From positions 15,774,863-15,838,862 of the forward strand of contig NC_134849.1 in NCBI RefSeq assembly GCF_965363235.1: a stretch of 64,000 nucleotides of DNA, read 5' to 3'. This document shows positions 25,001 through 32,100 of this stretch, piece by piece; the first letter of the stretch is position 1, and every line of letters begins with the position of its first letter. The stretch is from Mytilus galloprovincialis (lineage: Eukaryota > Mollusca > Bivalvia > Mytilida > Mytilidae). The notes below the pieces were generated by a model that was given only the letters and a program-made list of their open reading frames with translations, ran no database searches and was not told the DNA's origin. Made by a program: the position numbers and the translations under genes.

Positions 25001-25198
25001 ATTACCTTTTAAATACTTCCTTATGTATGTCCTGAACAATGTTAACAATTTACATTTTTCTACGATGGTAGATAATCGATATTTTAAAAGGACAAAGAAA
25101 TACAATTTTTCAGTTAACATATTCAATAAAAGCTTACCTTTTATCAGCAATAGCCTAATAATAAAAAGTAGGTCGAAACATGTAAATTTCAATGTCAT
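3563..25198 (-). CDS. Gene A: complete type I receptor with paired half-lectin-like modules and tyrosine-rich tail (11 exons)
   Basis: Spliced minus-strand gene assembled from GT/AG sites and phase matching. Exons: 25138-25198, 20760-20954, 20084-20181, 19542-19653, 15574-15705, 12791-12973, 10862-10984, 9838-9894, 6565-6621, 4549-4624, 3563-4043. The sum is 1575 nt with no internal stop, giving 524 residues. Layout: leader peptide; E1 with C-type-lectin-like first-half signature (GLE...FWTG...W); cysteine exons E2-E4; E5 (AWTN..RE) resembling E1; E6 (CL..NITDK) resembling E3; two spacer exons; one transmembrane helix ending in a Cys-basic stop-transfer; and a tail of about 160 residues with six tyrosine motifs (EYDHL, TYDSN, TYDTA, TYDHS, EYDVS, VYDQA). 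Seen: exon structure, signature residues, hydrophobic segments. Inferred: a cell-surface receptor that signals through SH2-type or adaptor binding. The ligand and family name are unknown. It is the only member of the array that is intact in this window. Confidence 0.75.
4225..4425 (-). repeat. Inverted copy of the dispersed repeat seen at 1478-1740
   Basis: The plus strand reads CACCCCTAGTTTTTGGTGGGG, then the GAGTTTGACTGTCCCTTTGG block and a REP-like end GTCCCTCTTTTA. This is the reverse complement of the 1478-1740 copy. It lies in the last intron of gene A. Confidence 0.65.
4549..4624 (-). CDS. Gene A transmembrane exon
   Basis: 76 nt between the acceptor GTTCCAG and the donor GTACAA, phase 1 in and phase 2 out. 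It encodes GAIVGGFIVVVLVLMTG-type hydrophobic sequence ending FLCKIR, a typical single-pass helix with a Cys-Lys-x-Arg stop-transfer. The same exon type is at 31029-31098 and 49802-49876. Confidence 0.85.
5080..5600 (+). repeat. Dispersed repeat with AGACGAAACGCGCGTCT core, two partial copies
   Basis: Two copies of a repeat whose hallmark is TGATGAGT..TTTGTAGACGAAACGCGCGTCTGG, at 5158-5195 and 5507-5545. Other copies: 42090-42260 (inverted), 57838-58020, and decayed ones at 30800-30960 and 7800-7890. Between them, 5215-5340 holds another repeat with CACTGGGTCGATGCCACTG, partially matched at 10550-10640. Confidence 0.7.
5600..6564. other. Intron sequence of gene A
   Basis: No gene, RNA or clear repeat was recognised. 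The sequence is AT-rich and unique-looking. The minus-strand open stretch at 5794-6024 has no homologous partner in genes B or C. Confidence 0.5.
6565..6621 (-). CDS. Gene A linker exon 2 (57 nt)
   Basis: Between the acceptor TTTCTTTCAG and the donor GTAAAT, phase 1-1, 19 codons ending HSNYG. It has the same length and the same SNYG ending as the 9838-9894 exon, so one is probably a duplicate of the other. It encodes a polar juxtamembrane spacer. Confidence 0.75.
6622..9439. other. Gene A intron with repeat fragments
   Basis: Contains a fragment of the dispersed repeat at 7465-7560 (AAAGATACCAAAGGGACAGTC) and a decayed copy of the GCGCGT-core repeat at 7800-7890. Nothing else is recognised. 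Short open frames here are unsupported. Confidence 0.5.
9440..9656 (-). mobile_element. tRNA-derived SINE (minus strand)
   Basis: On the minus strand there is an RNA polymerase III-like A box TGGCCAAGTGGTCTGAG (9626-9641 region) and a decayed B box GTGAGCTCAAAGCCCG (9567-9582). The spacing is that of a Leu/Ser-type tRNA head. The cloverleaf is not intact, and downstream sequence continues as a non-tRNA body. This fits a SINE rather than a tRNA gene. Confidence 0.5.
9838..9894 (-). CDS. Gene A linker exon 1 (57 nt)
   Basis: The acceptor is TTTCCTTCAG and the donor is GTAACA, phase 1-1, 19 codons rich in Thr/Tyr and ending DSNYG. Paralogous to 6565-6621. Confidence 0.75.
10862..10984 (-). CDS. 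Gene A exon E6
   Basis: 123 nt, acceptor TTTTTCAG, donor GTAAAT, phase 1-1. It encodes FCLSANITDKGEN, then RRNCLKKLKWFVCK. The pattern C..., NIT (potential N-glycosylation), C...W..CK is matched at 34497-34619 (B, also 123 nt) and 52488-52613 (C, 126 nt). It resembles E3 (CLNITDK), suggesting an internal duplication of the ectodomain. Confidence 0.78.
10985..12790. other. Gene A intron
   Basis: AT-rich, no gene recognised. At 12140-12225 there is a fragment of the repeat present in longer form at 53866-54175 (GACATGAGTGTCAATGAGACAACTCTCCAT). At 12585-12700 there is a fragment of another dispersed repeat (CCTATTCGTTTGATTTG). Confidence 0.5.
12791..12973 (-). CDS. Gene A exon E5, second half-lectin-like module
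   Basis: 183 nt, acceptor CCATATAG, donor GTAAAC, phase 1-1. It encodes SLSYNQTRENCWNKNKLLL, later ARAWTNIFREQIEVE. The order Y..(A/T)R..C....LL...C...AWTN is matched in gene C (53516-53677) by YKKSRQIC ... VTAWTNVVRERIEV. The pattern resembles the first half of a C-type-lectin-like fold, with WTN at the place of WIG. No calcium-site motif (EPN/QPD, WND) is seen, so sugar binding is not implied. Confidence 0.8.
13455..13822 (+). mobile_element. 5'-truncated Penelope-like element 3' end
   Basis: Matches the 3' tail that follows the RT frame in the 21230-22572 copy: TATGCGTTTACTTTTTCTACATTGG, GTCGGGTTGTTGTC, and the terminal CTCAATTTTATAA. The RT part is missing. It lies in the intron between E4 and E5 of gene A. 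Confidence 0.7.
13823..15573. repeat. Gene A intron, mostly unique, one dispersed repeat
   Basis: 15085-15245 carries a decayed repeat unit ending GTTGTCCCTTTGGAACTCATA..ACATCTTC. The remainder (13823-15084) is AT-rich without recognised features. Confidence 0.45.
15574..15705 (-). CDS. Gene A exon E4
   Basis: 132 nt, acceptor ATTTTAG, donor GTAAGT, phase 1-1. It encodes YTGAVMTFEAPDGLCTTLTC, then CKG...IKGVCG. The homologous exon in C is 56908-57054 (FSGEILVS..GNCATLCC ... IIGRCG). Shared features are the aromatic-(T/S)G start, C.TL.C, and a terminal G(V/R)CG. No known domain was identified. Confidence 0.78.
15706..18069. other. Gene A intron
   Basis: Largely unique AT-rich sequence. There is a short repeat fragment at 17210-17260 (GAAGAGGGACGAAAGATACC). 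No exon with a homologous partner in B or C was found. Confidence 0.45.
18070..18752. mobile_element. 683-bp inverted-repeat element with CAACGCGTTGG arrays
   Basis: The left end GGCTGTTCGTGTCATTGGC is mirrored at the right end by the inverted GGCCGTTTGTGTCATTGGC. Each arm (about 190 and 150 bp) holds a short tandem array of a roughly 20-bp unit built on ACGCGTTGGTTTTCAC, about six units on the left and four on the right. The arms close with GATTCGTAA-type sequence around a non-repetitive centre (about 18270-18600). No transposase frame is present. No clear target-site duplication was seen. Best described as a foldback or MITE-like element. Confidence 0.7.
18753..19541. other. Gene A intron
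   Basis: No recognised feature. The plus-strand open stretch at 18998-19297 has no recognisable protein motif and no homologue in the window. Confidence 0.4.
19542..19653 (-). CDS. Gene A exon E3
   Basis: 112 nt, acceptor CTTTTTAG, donor GTAAGT, phase 0 in and phase 1 out. It encodes STCSCLNITDKQLTNGTN ... TVLLYK, with a CxC pair and two N-x-T sites. Homologues with the same phases are at 35619-35712 (B, KCVCL..FHVYK) and 57573-57684 (C, NCICL..TVFK, also 112 nt). Confidence 0.8.
20084..20181 (-). CDS. Gene A exon E2
   Basis: 98 nt, acceptor TATTTTAG, donor GTAAAT, phase 1 in and 0 out. It begins GCF and contains VGLCQHECLKGYFTY. Equivalent exons start GCY (B, 39977-40077) and GCF (C, 58836-58939) and contain a C..xC pair near the end. 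The open frame runs on past the donor to a stop. The donor was chosen because it gives the same phase as B and C. Confidence 0.75.
20760..20954 (-). CDS. Gene A exon E1, first half-lectin-like module
   Basis: 195 nt, acceptor TTTAAAG, donor GTAAGC, phase 1-1. It encodes DGVTAIDASDQCGTAGLEND, then KEFWTGLGIY and SWIETVG. The B copy (40439-40627) reads ITWSLAASNCGYNGLES, TFWIGIANYN, WKELG. The pattern (T)..A...C...GLE...FW(T/I)G...W.E..GC matches the start of C-type-lectin-like domains. The second half of that fold is not seen in the following exons. Confidence 0.8.
21230..22572 (+). mobile_element. Penelope-like element copy 1: RT fragment plus 3' tail
   Basis: RT motifs in order: NWTCFDTISALE, RPAIGIPMGNNCAPLIADL (fingers/palm A-B region), then in another frame FRYLDDILALNND (catalytic YxDD-type box) and HCPFLDLDIYIINGKLNTK. 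Frameshifts at about 21461 and 21739 and stops thereafter break it. The 3' tail from about 22150 ends ATTCTCAATTTTAT. Compared with the 43862-46100 copy, roughly 220 bp of tail are missing around 22215. It is dead and lies in the first intron of gene A. Confidence 0.8.
22740..22760. repeat. TA microsatellite
   Basis: Short run of TA dinucleotides. Confidence 0.8.
23071..23388 (-). mobile_element. Orphan GIY-YIG endonuclease fragment
   Basis: The minus-strand frame reads CGDPRCGTYEMLEVGQGKTL, then ENIIYCATCPTCNQHYIDQT, RVKVHKQQIKDPSNRN, and SEHFDQCGKGKFKIYPF. This is the GIY-YIG nuclease end of a Penelope-type retroelement: IIYC is the GIY position, and YID replaces the usual YIG. No RT is attached, so it is a truncated relic. 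Confidence 0.8.
23629..23990 (-). mobile_element. 5'-truncated Penelope-like element 3' end
   Basis: Starts TAAAATTGAGAATGGAAATG and includes CAGGTCTTCAATGTAGCGAG, GGAGGCGTCCTTCAGCTGG and the CCTGACTTGGGACAGGCGC block. Same family as 21230-22572, opposite orientation. Confidence 0.75.
24421..24610 (+). mobile_element. tRNA-derived SINE
   Basis: A box TGGTCGAGTGGTCTAGCG (24431-24448) and B box GAGTTTGAATCCCG (24497-24510), followed by the non-tRNA body GAAGAACAAAAAATTTGCG... and GTTGGGTTGATGTTTAGACG. The A box to B box distance fits a long-variable-arm tRNA, but the acceptor stem is not intact. A SINE is more likely than a tRNA gene. Confidence 0.7.
25138..25198 (-). CDS. Gene A first coding exon: leader peptide
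   Basis: ATG at 25198-25196, preceded by an in-frame TGA four codons upstream and by A at -3. It encodes 20 residues, MTLKFTCFDLLFIIRLLLIK, a basic start followed by a hydrophobic core. The strong donor GTAAGC is in phase 1, exactly the phase required by E1. This fit is the reason for choosing it as the start. Confidence 0.7.
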
Positions 25199-25280
25199 TT
25201 TTGATTGTCACTTTATGTGAGAGTTTCAACTATCAGGAAGTTACGATAGTTATCTATTACGTATTTTTGTTATTACGTGT

Positions 25281-25289
25281 ATATTTATA
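25281..25289 (-). promoter_or_regulatory. Possible TATA box of gene A
   Basis: Minus-strand GGTATAAATATACACG lies about 85-90 nt upstream of the gene A ATG, compatible with a start site near 25250-25255. Just upstream are ATGCAAAC-complement and CCGGGAAGT (ETS-like) strings. Inferred only from sequence and position. Confidence 0.4.
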
Positions 25290-28200
25290 CCGTTCAATCC
25301 CCATGCAAACACTTCCCGGTATACATCAACCAAGAAGAAAGATTAATTTTCCTTAATTAGATTGTTTTTTCCCTAAATATTTCTTCGTTTAAGATGTTGT
25401 CGGATAGGATAATTATATCTGATTAACCTGCCTGTCTCTCCCAACCATCAATTCACTTTGGCTTTTTATTAAATCTATAAAATAGAAAGACACCTCTACA
25501 CAGGGTCAATCAGTACGAAATATAATATATTGACATCGGTGATCAACAATTCTGTCTTTCGTTATTTATTTTTATATAAGGCTAAATATTATTTTAGGGC
25601 ATATTTTATTCAAACTTATAAAAACAGACTAGCAAACATTAACGAGCGTTACGTGATTAGGGACAACCATTAAAATCCAGGTGACTGTCAAATAAGTCCA
25701 CAAATTGCTAGTGAATGAATCAAGCGCTCTTGCATATGTGTAGATTGTAATGACAGTTATGAAATGTAAGTGTTAAAGCAGGACATAGATATCCACGGTA
25801 TTTATTAACACCACGTTAGAAGTGTCTTACTTGAACATCGGTATACTACTGTTGCCTTTATTTATTACGCATATGGTAAATTGAGGTCGATTTAACTGTT
25901 GAAGTAACATGTTCTGCTAGCGGTCGAAATGTGTAAGGGTTATATCTATATCATTTAAAAGTGTATATAACTTAAGTAATTGTTGGGTTTGATATTTAAT
26001 TGCTGGTATTTTTATACTTGGTTTTTCATGTGCGTTACGCATGTTGCAAAGAGCAATTCAGTGTGCTGTTGTTCCGTTGATTATCTATTATAGTTAATGC
26101 GTTTCCTTCAATCTTGGATTGTTATCCGGATTTGTTTCTTCTCTATCAATTAATGACTTTTGAACAGAGGTATACTACTGTTGCCTTTATTTACCCTGTA
26201 TAACTATTCTTTCTTTTTTTGGGGGGTGGGGGGGGGGGGGGCGATACGATGCAATAACAATGGTAGTTAAAGGCAACATTTGTATACCGCTGTACAAAAT
26301 TCATAAATCGATAGAGAAAAAACAAATCCGGGTTACAAACTAAAACTGAGGGAAACTTATCAAATATAAGAGAACTACGACGAATCAGAGACACAACACG
26401 AAATTTGACACACACAGAAATGAACTATAATGTAACAATGGCCATTTTCCTGACTTGATACAGGGCATTTTATGAAAATAGGGTGGGTTGAACCTGATTT
26501 TGTGGCATAGACATTCGTGCATTTAATATTAACGCGTTTTTTCGGAACATTGATGAGATAAGTATTGCAAATTCTCAAGTATGTTTTGTACACATGCATG
26601 TGCGAATGTGAAAAACGAAAATATAGTATGTCATGTACTAAATGAACAAAATCCATACTAAAGATGATAAATACAATGCTAAACGAAGTTTCTGAGATCA
26701 CTCTTGATTTGTTTAACTAGGTGGTTTGAGTTTTGGAAATATCAAAGTAGTTCATTGCTTTTAAATTAAGAAAATCAAATCTGCTCAATCCCAAAAAGAT
26801 TTTTACAGTGTAGTGTACTACTAATGGGAGAAATAATAAAAACATTATAGATACTTCTACTAGCTCTAACTCAAACTTTTGACATTTCTGTGTTAAGGTT
26901 GTTCAAAATTCAGTTTGACAGCTTCAGACGTAATAAAATTTGACCTTTTTGAACTGGACCAAATCACTACTTAACATAAAGATTCAGCACCCAAACTTTT
27001 TAAACATGTAATTTCATCCCTATATATATTTCATGCATTAAATATCAAGAAATAAATTTGGAAAGTGTGACAAATTGAAAATCCAAGTTATACAATGTTC
27101 ACACTAGGGACTATACTCGTAGACAACGAAAACCAAATGACAATAAATGTAACAGATGCGAATGTTGGTGCAAAGGGTATTTTTTTATATTGATATTAGC
27201 TGAAATGGAATGCTCTCTGACTGGTCAAAACGAACTTAATTTGTAATGCTTTATCCTGAAGTATCCCAATGTTGCATGTTGAATTATGATGTGTTTGATT
27301 AGGTACAAGTAGGAAAATACTTATGTATTCAAATATGACACTTACATGTTTGTTATACAAATGTAGTTTTAAATGATATTAGCTCCTAGATTGGTGTCTC
27401 TGTATGCCTACTTAGTGCATAAATATATTGTCTCATATTTAAAAAAAAAGGCAGATAAACTCAATTAATGTAAGTAGTTTCTTATGAATTGAGGTTAGAA
27501 ACCTCATTGCAGGTGAATGAGAGAATGGAATAACAAATATAAAACTCTTAGAAACAGTTATTGAGGGCTAACTGTGTTGCACATGCACATATCAAACATT
27601 CTGTAATGCTATGAAGAACAAGGAAGAAAATTGTATTCAGGTCTGTATATCACAACCTAGTTACTAATTAGATCATATTTAATTATGTAATAATGAAATT
27701 AACACCATTTAAAAGAATCATCTTTCTTCATACTTTGGTGACTCATTTATAAATTCTTAAACTGGATTCAAGTTATCTCATCAGTTTAAAGTGGTTTCAA
27801 GCAATCATTGAATTGTGATATCTTACGGCGATACGATACCGTTGCAAGGACAGATATTAGAGCATCCTTTCATAAATTTAATATGCTAATTATAAAACAT
27901 CATCGATTGAAGATTTGAATTTGCAAAGGAAAACGAACATAAAATATTTCGGGTATACAATTTGAGGCACAAAAACTGTTTTTTATTGTATATGACAGTT
28001 ATATGTATTCTGTTTCAATTAACAACATTAGTCTCATACGAAAAACAGTGTTGCATTAATAATTTGCATGTTAAGCAACCCAATCAATAACCGAGAAAGG
28101 AACATGGGATTGCCAGTTATTAAGATATTTTATTTCTTACTACAACAACATTAACGGTACCAATTTTCCTGCACCAGATGCGCATTTCGACAATCAATAC

Positions 28201-28546
28201 AAAAATGAGCATATGAATACTCTTTTCCCCTTTGTTTTTATTAACTGTTGCTTGCAATCGACTATAAGCTGCGCTAAGAATGCTATATCGAAATTACAAG
28301 TAAATAATCGTCGTCGGATAATGTACGTCTCCCTTTGTATTAGCACGCAAAGTGCGTTTTACTTATTTCCAACAAATAAAATAAATGAAGATTATACAAA
28401 ACTCAGGTTTACTCACACAATATCCCTCCCTGTGAAGTATGTTTTTCAGTTGCCAGCACTGTGTAAAATGTAAGGTGCAAGACATATTTTTACTCTCACA
28501 TTATTCTGTTTGTTTATCAGATTATGTTTAGAGTTTTTAAACAAAT
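25290..28546. other. Intergenic region between genes B and A
   Basis: No gene supported. It contains a dispersed repeat (ATACTACTGTTGCCTTTATTTA) at about 25845-25866 and 26085-26195. An inverted partner lies at 26262-26370 across a poly-G tract (26220-26241). A further repeat fragment is at 26440-26500. From 26500 to 28500 the sequence is AT-rich and unremarkable. Confidence 0.5.
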
Positions 28547-28557
28547 TTTATTTTATT
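28547..28557 (-). terminator. Candidate polyadenylation signals of gene B
   Basis: Two AATAAA hexamers on the minus strand (TTTATT at 28547 and 28552), about 186-196 nt downstream of the gene B stop codon. Confidence 0.45.
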
Positions 28558-28631
28558 GATTGATTGAGAATTTATCCCTTAAACAAAATAAAATGTATCT
28601 TGATTGCTGATTTAGGAAATAAACAAACAGT

Positions 28632-28651
28632 GCACACACACACACACACAC
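28632..28651. repeat. CA microsatellite
   Basis: About ten CA units in the gene B 3' region, between the stop codon and the AATAAA pair. Confidence 0.9.
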
Positions 28652-28742
28652 CCATTAATAATTCGACATATTAAGGAATATAGAAAAAAAATATTTTGGC
28701 TCTTCTGTCTTGTTGTATATCTATATCCTGTTGTATTTTTTC

Positions 28743-29193
28743 TCATGTTAAGTTTAACGTGTACTCTCCGCTATTTGCAGACATTATAGAATACATATCT
28801 ATATCACTATCATGGTTATTTGTCTTCCTTTCACAAAAGTCTGCATTATTGTAAGTTGGATCATTTTCATTTCGTGTTCCTTCATTGCTGTCGTATAAAT
28901 TCTCTTTGTTCAGAATTTTTCGCTTCTGAACTTCATTTAGCCGATTATACTCGCCATAGGATGAATCAGTGTAAATTTCATCATTAGCATTTGAACTTGA
29001 ACATATCTTCTTAAGTTTATTCACCGTGGCATATGTATTTGAATTGCTTTCACAAGAATTTGCAATGCCATAAGTTTGGTTTGAAGTTATTACTGAATTG
29101 ATATCTGCTGGTATACCGGAATCGTCATTTGTAACATTTGAGGAGAAAACATCATGCTGTTCTTTCTTAAGAGCTTTAAATATACCACATGAT
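28743..29193 (-). CDS. Gene B last exon: cytoplasmic tail
   Basis: Acceptor TTTGCAG, starting with one base (phase 2) as in gene A. It is open for 150 codons to the stop. Tyr motifs: SSYGEYNRLNE, KENLYDSNEG, NDPTYNNA, DIDMYSIM and SGEYTLN. It lacks the YDxxC end of A and C, finishing LNLT. Confidence 0.85.
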
Positions 29194-32100
29194 CTGCAAA
29201 CAAATGTTTGGAATTATATATTTTATATATACTTGTCTGAATAAAAATTCACCGAATCTCCCTTCTTTCTTTGTTACTTAATCAACTATTTTAACTTCTT
29301 AAGAGAGAATGGTATTTCACTTATAACTAATCAAGATGTGCCATTAATGGAGAAAGAATAAGGCCGTGTTTACATTGACCTAAACTCGGTGTTGTGTTAG
29401 TGTAACTGACGCGTAAACTAAACACAATTACGTTCACATTGCGTTTGGTGTGAACACGGCCTAATTTACTAATAAATAATTTGGGATATGCTTGTCCTTT
29501 GCAGTGTTTTATACGCGTTGTCTTTCAATTAATTACGCTTACATATCTTCGTAACATTTGTTGAAAAGCTTTAGAATTACCATATATGCGAGTCAAAATT
29601 GAAGTTAATTTATTTATAAATCATACTTCAAGTTCGTATTTGCAGTTGTTATTTCTTGCAACAAGCCCGCTTTGAGCATTTTATTTTTCAACAGGCCTAG
29701 AGTTCTGATCATTTTTATTAAATGAGAACAAACTCATATTTCAATGATTTTTTCTTCAATATTGACATTATTTATATAGTATCTAATCTTTCAATTCCTC
29801 GTGGGTACATTTCGAAATTACGTGGAAACTAAGGTTCCAATTCCAAAGTAAGAGCTTCTATTTTATATTTCTACGTATTTACACATCCTGGCCTTTAATT
29901 GTATGCATTTTAAGTATCAAAAACCGTTTCGGAATCACGATATTAAAACATTAGGCTTCATCGGATTTATAATGTAAATATTTCATAGTACACACGTAGA
30001 TATATAATCTACGATTTTGTAAAGTTTTAATTGTAAAATTCAACCAAGCGAGCATTCGGGTAAAATATATTTCGCCAGTTTGTGTTCTCTGATGAACGTT
30101 ATATGCACAATCACGGTATTTAATTTTCTACATCAGCTAAATTAGTCAATTATAATTGAGACTGGTCGAGTATTGTTCAAACCTTTGGTCAAGTCAAGTA
30201 TGGTTGAAACTAGTATTGTTCAAACCTTTGGTCGATTATAGTTTAAACTAAAAATTATAAGTCGAGTACATGTCGGGAAGTGGTTATTACAGTTTCAGAC
30301 TGGTCAATTAAAAGTTCTCACTGTTTTCAATGTCAGCGATGAGGGTCAAGTTCAAATCAGTATAGTCAGATCGCAAAATTAGATTGAGAAAACGTCGAGA
30401 ATGGATTGAAGGACGCCTCCGGGAGCGGGAGTTTCTCGCAACATTGAAGACCCATTGGTGGCCTTCGGCTGTTGTCTGTCAAGTACAAACCAGTATAGCC
30501 ATGTATTGTCAAGTCTTGGGTCGAGTAATGTCGAGTAAAATTTAGACCAAATCGGACTGTTCGAGTAAAAATCAGTATAGTCGAGTATGGTTCAGATCGA
30601 AAAATATAGTACATTTTAGACTTTAACTGGTTTGTGTTGATGCTAATAGTAATCGTCGACGATACCAATCAGTGCCTATGCATGACAACTTATAGATCCT
30701 AAATTTGATTTGCAAATTTCTTTATTAGGCTAACATTTTGTATTTGGTAGATTCTTCATATTGTATGAATCGGATTTTATTTCATCACCAGCATCAATAA
30801 ACTCATGTATCATAGATACCACGAATTACATTTTGTATGACTGACACGCGTTTTGTCTACAATAGATTTATCAGTGATGCTCGAATCAAAAAATATAAAA
30901 GGTCAAAAAAAAGTACGAATATGAAGAGCATTGAGGACCTTTGATTCCGAAAAGTTTTCCCCAATACAGCTTATGTTAGATTTTTCTGTGATCGAAAATC
31001 CATATTTAGATAGTTATAACAGTATTACCTTTTTTTGCAAACGGATAAAACTAACGCAATTGCAACAACCAAACTTAATCCTCCGCCAACTAATGCACCT
31101 GTAATATAGGTTTAACATTCAAATGAAGAAGGAACTGGAATAAATGATGATTTTAAAAGATAAAAATAAAAGAATAATTTCGTTCATTGTTTGAAACATA
31201 CATCAGACCGTATTTGCTTTTTATGTGTGTGTTTGTTTGTTTCTTTTGATGGATTTGAATTGTTTGATTTTTTATTACCTCGGGGTCGTGTATAACTTTT
31301 ATGCGGAAAGCTCACTATACAGTATGGGCGTTGGTCATTTTTATAGGCCGTACAATATATTTGCTTACATCATCCTAATGTTATATCTGGTGGTTAATTG
31401 TCTCATATGCAATCCTCCACATCTTTGGATATTTATATATGGCAAATGCATGTTTTTTACATCTTTTACCTGCATATTGACCATAAATAGACACGTACTG
31501 AGTTGGCCATATAATAATATCTGTGAGTAGAAACTGCTTATTAGTCGAGCCCTCACAATGTTATTCATCGGAAACATCAATTATCTTATTGAATGTAACA
31601 AATGGTAATTCAAATTTTAAAATTCAAAATTATAACCCTTCTTTGATGAGATTTTTGTTTACATACATGGATCATTAAATCTATAAAAATACAAGCAATA
31701 CCAAAATGGCTAAACAATTGTTAGGAATATTATCGTCTTAAATATCTACAAAACTCATAATGAAAGGTAATAGATGTATCCTTGAAAAAAAATTAATTTG
31801 AATTCAAAGGAAAAACACTCCGTGTTGTGTATAAGAAGCCTAGGGATGCAACACTAAACAATCACAGTATCACATAGGAACAATGAAACGTCGTCCACAA
31901 AGAACGTCATCAATGACACACATTAATGATCGACGTATACAATGGCATAATAATAAACGTTATCATCATATATTGCGATATATCAGTAATTTTTTGCGAT
32001 AAATCGGTAATTTATTTCAGAACATATCGCACCTTAAAGCACTTGTTTTTGTTTTTTAAAGATCCATATATATATATACGAGTTTTTTGTCATCTCAATT

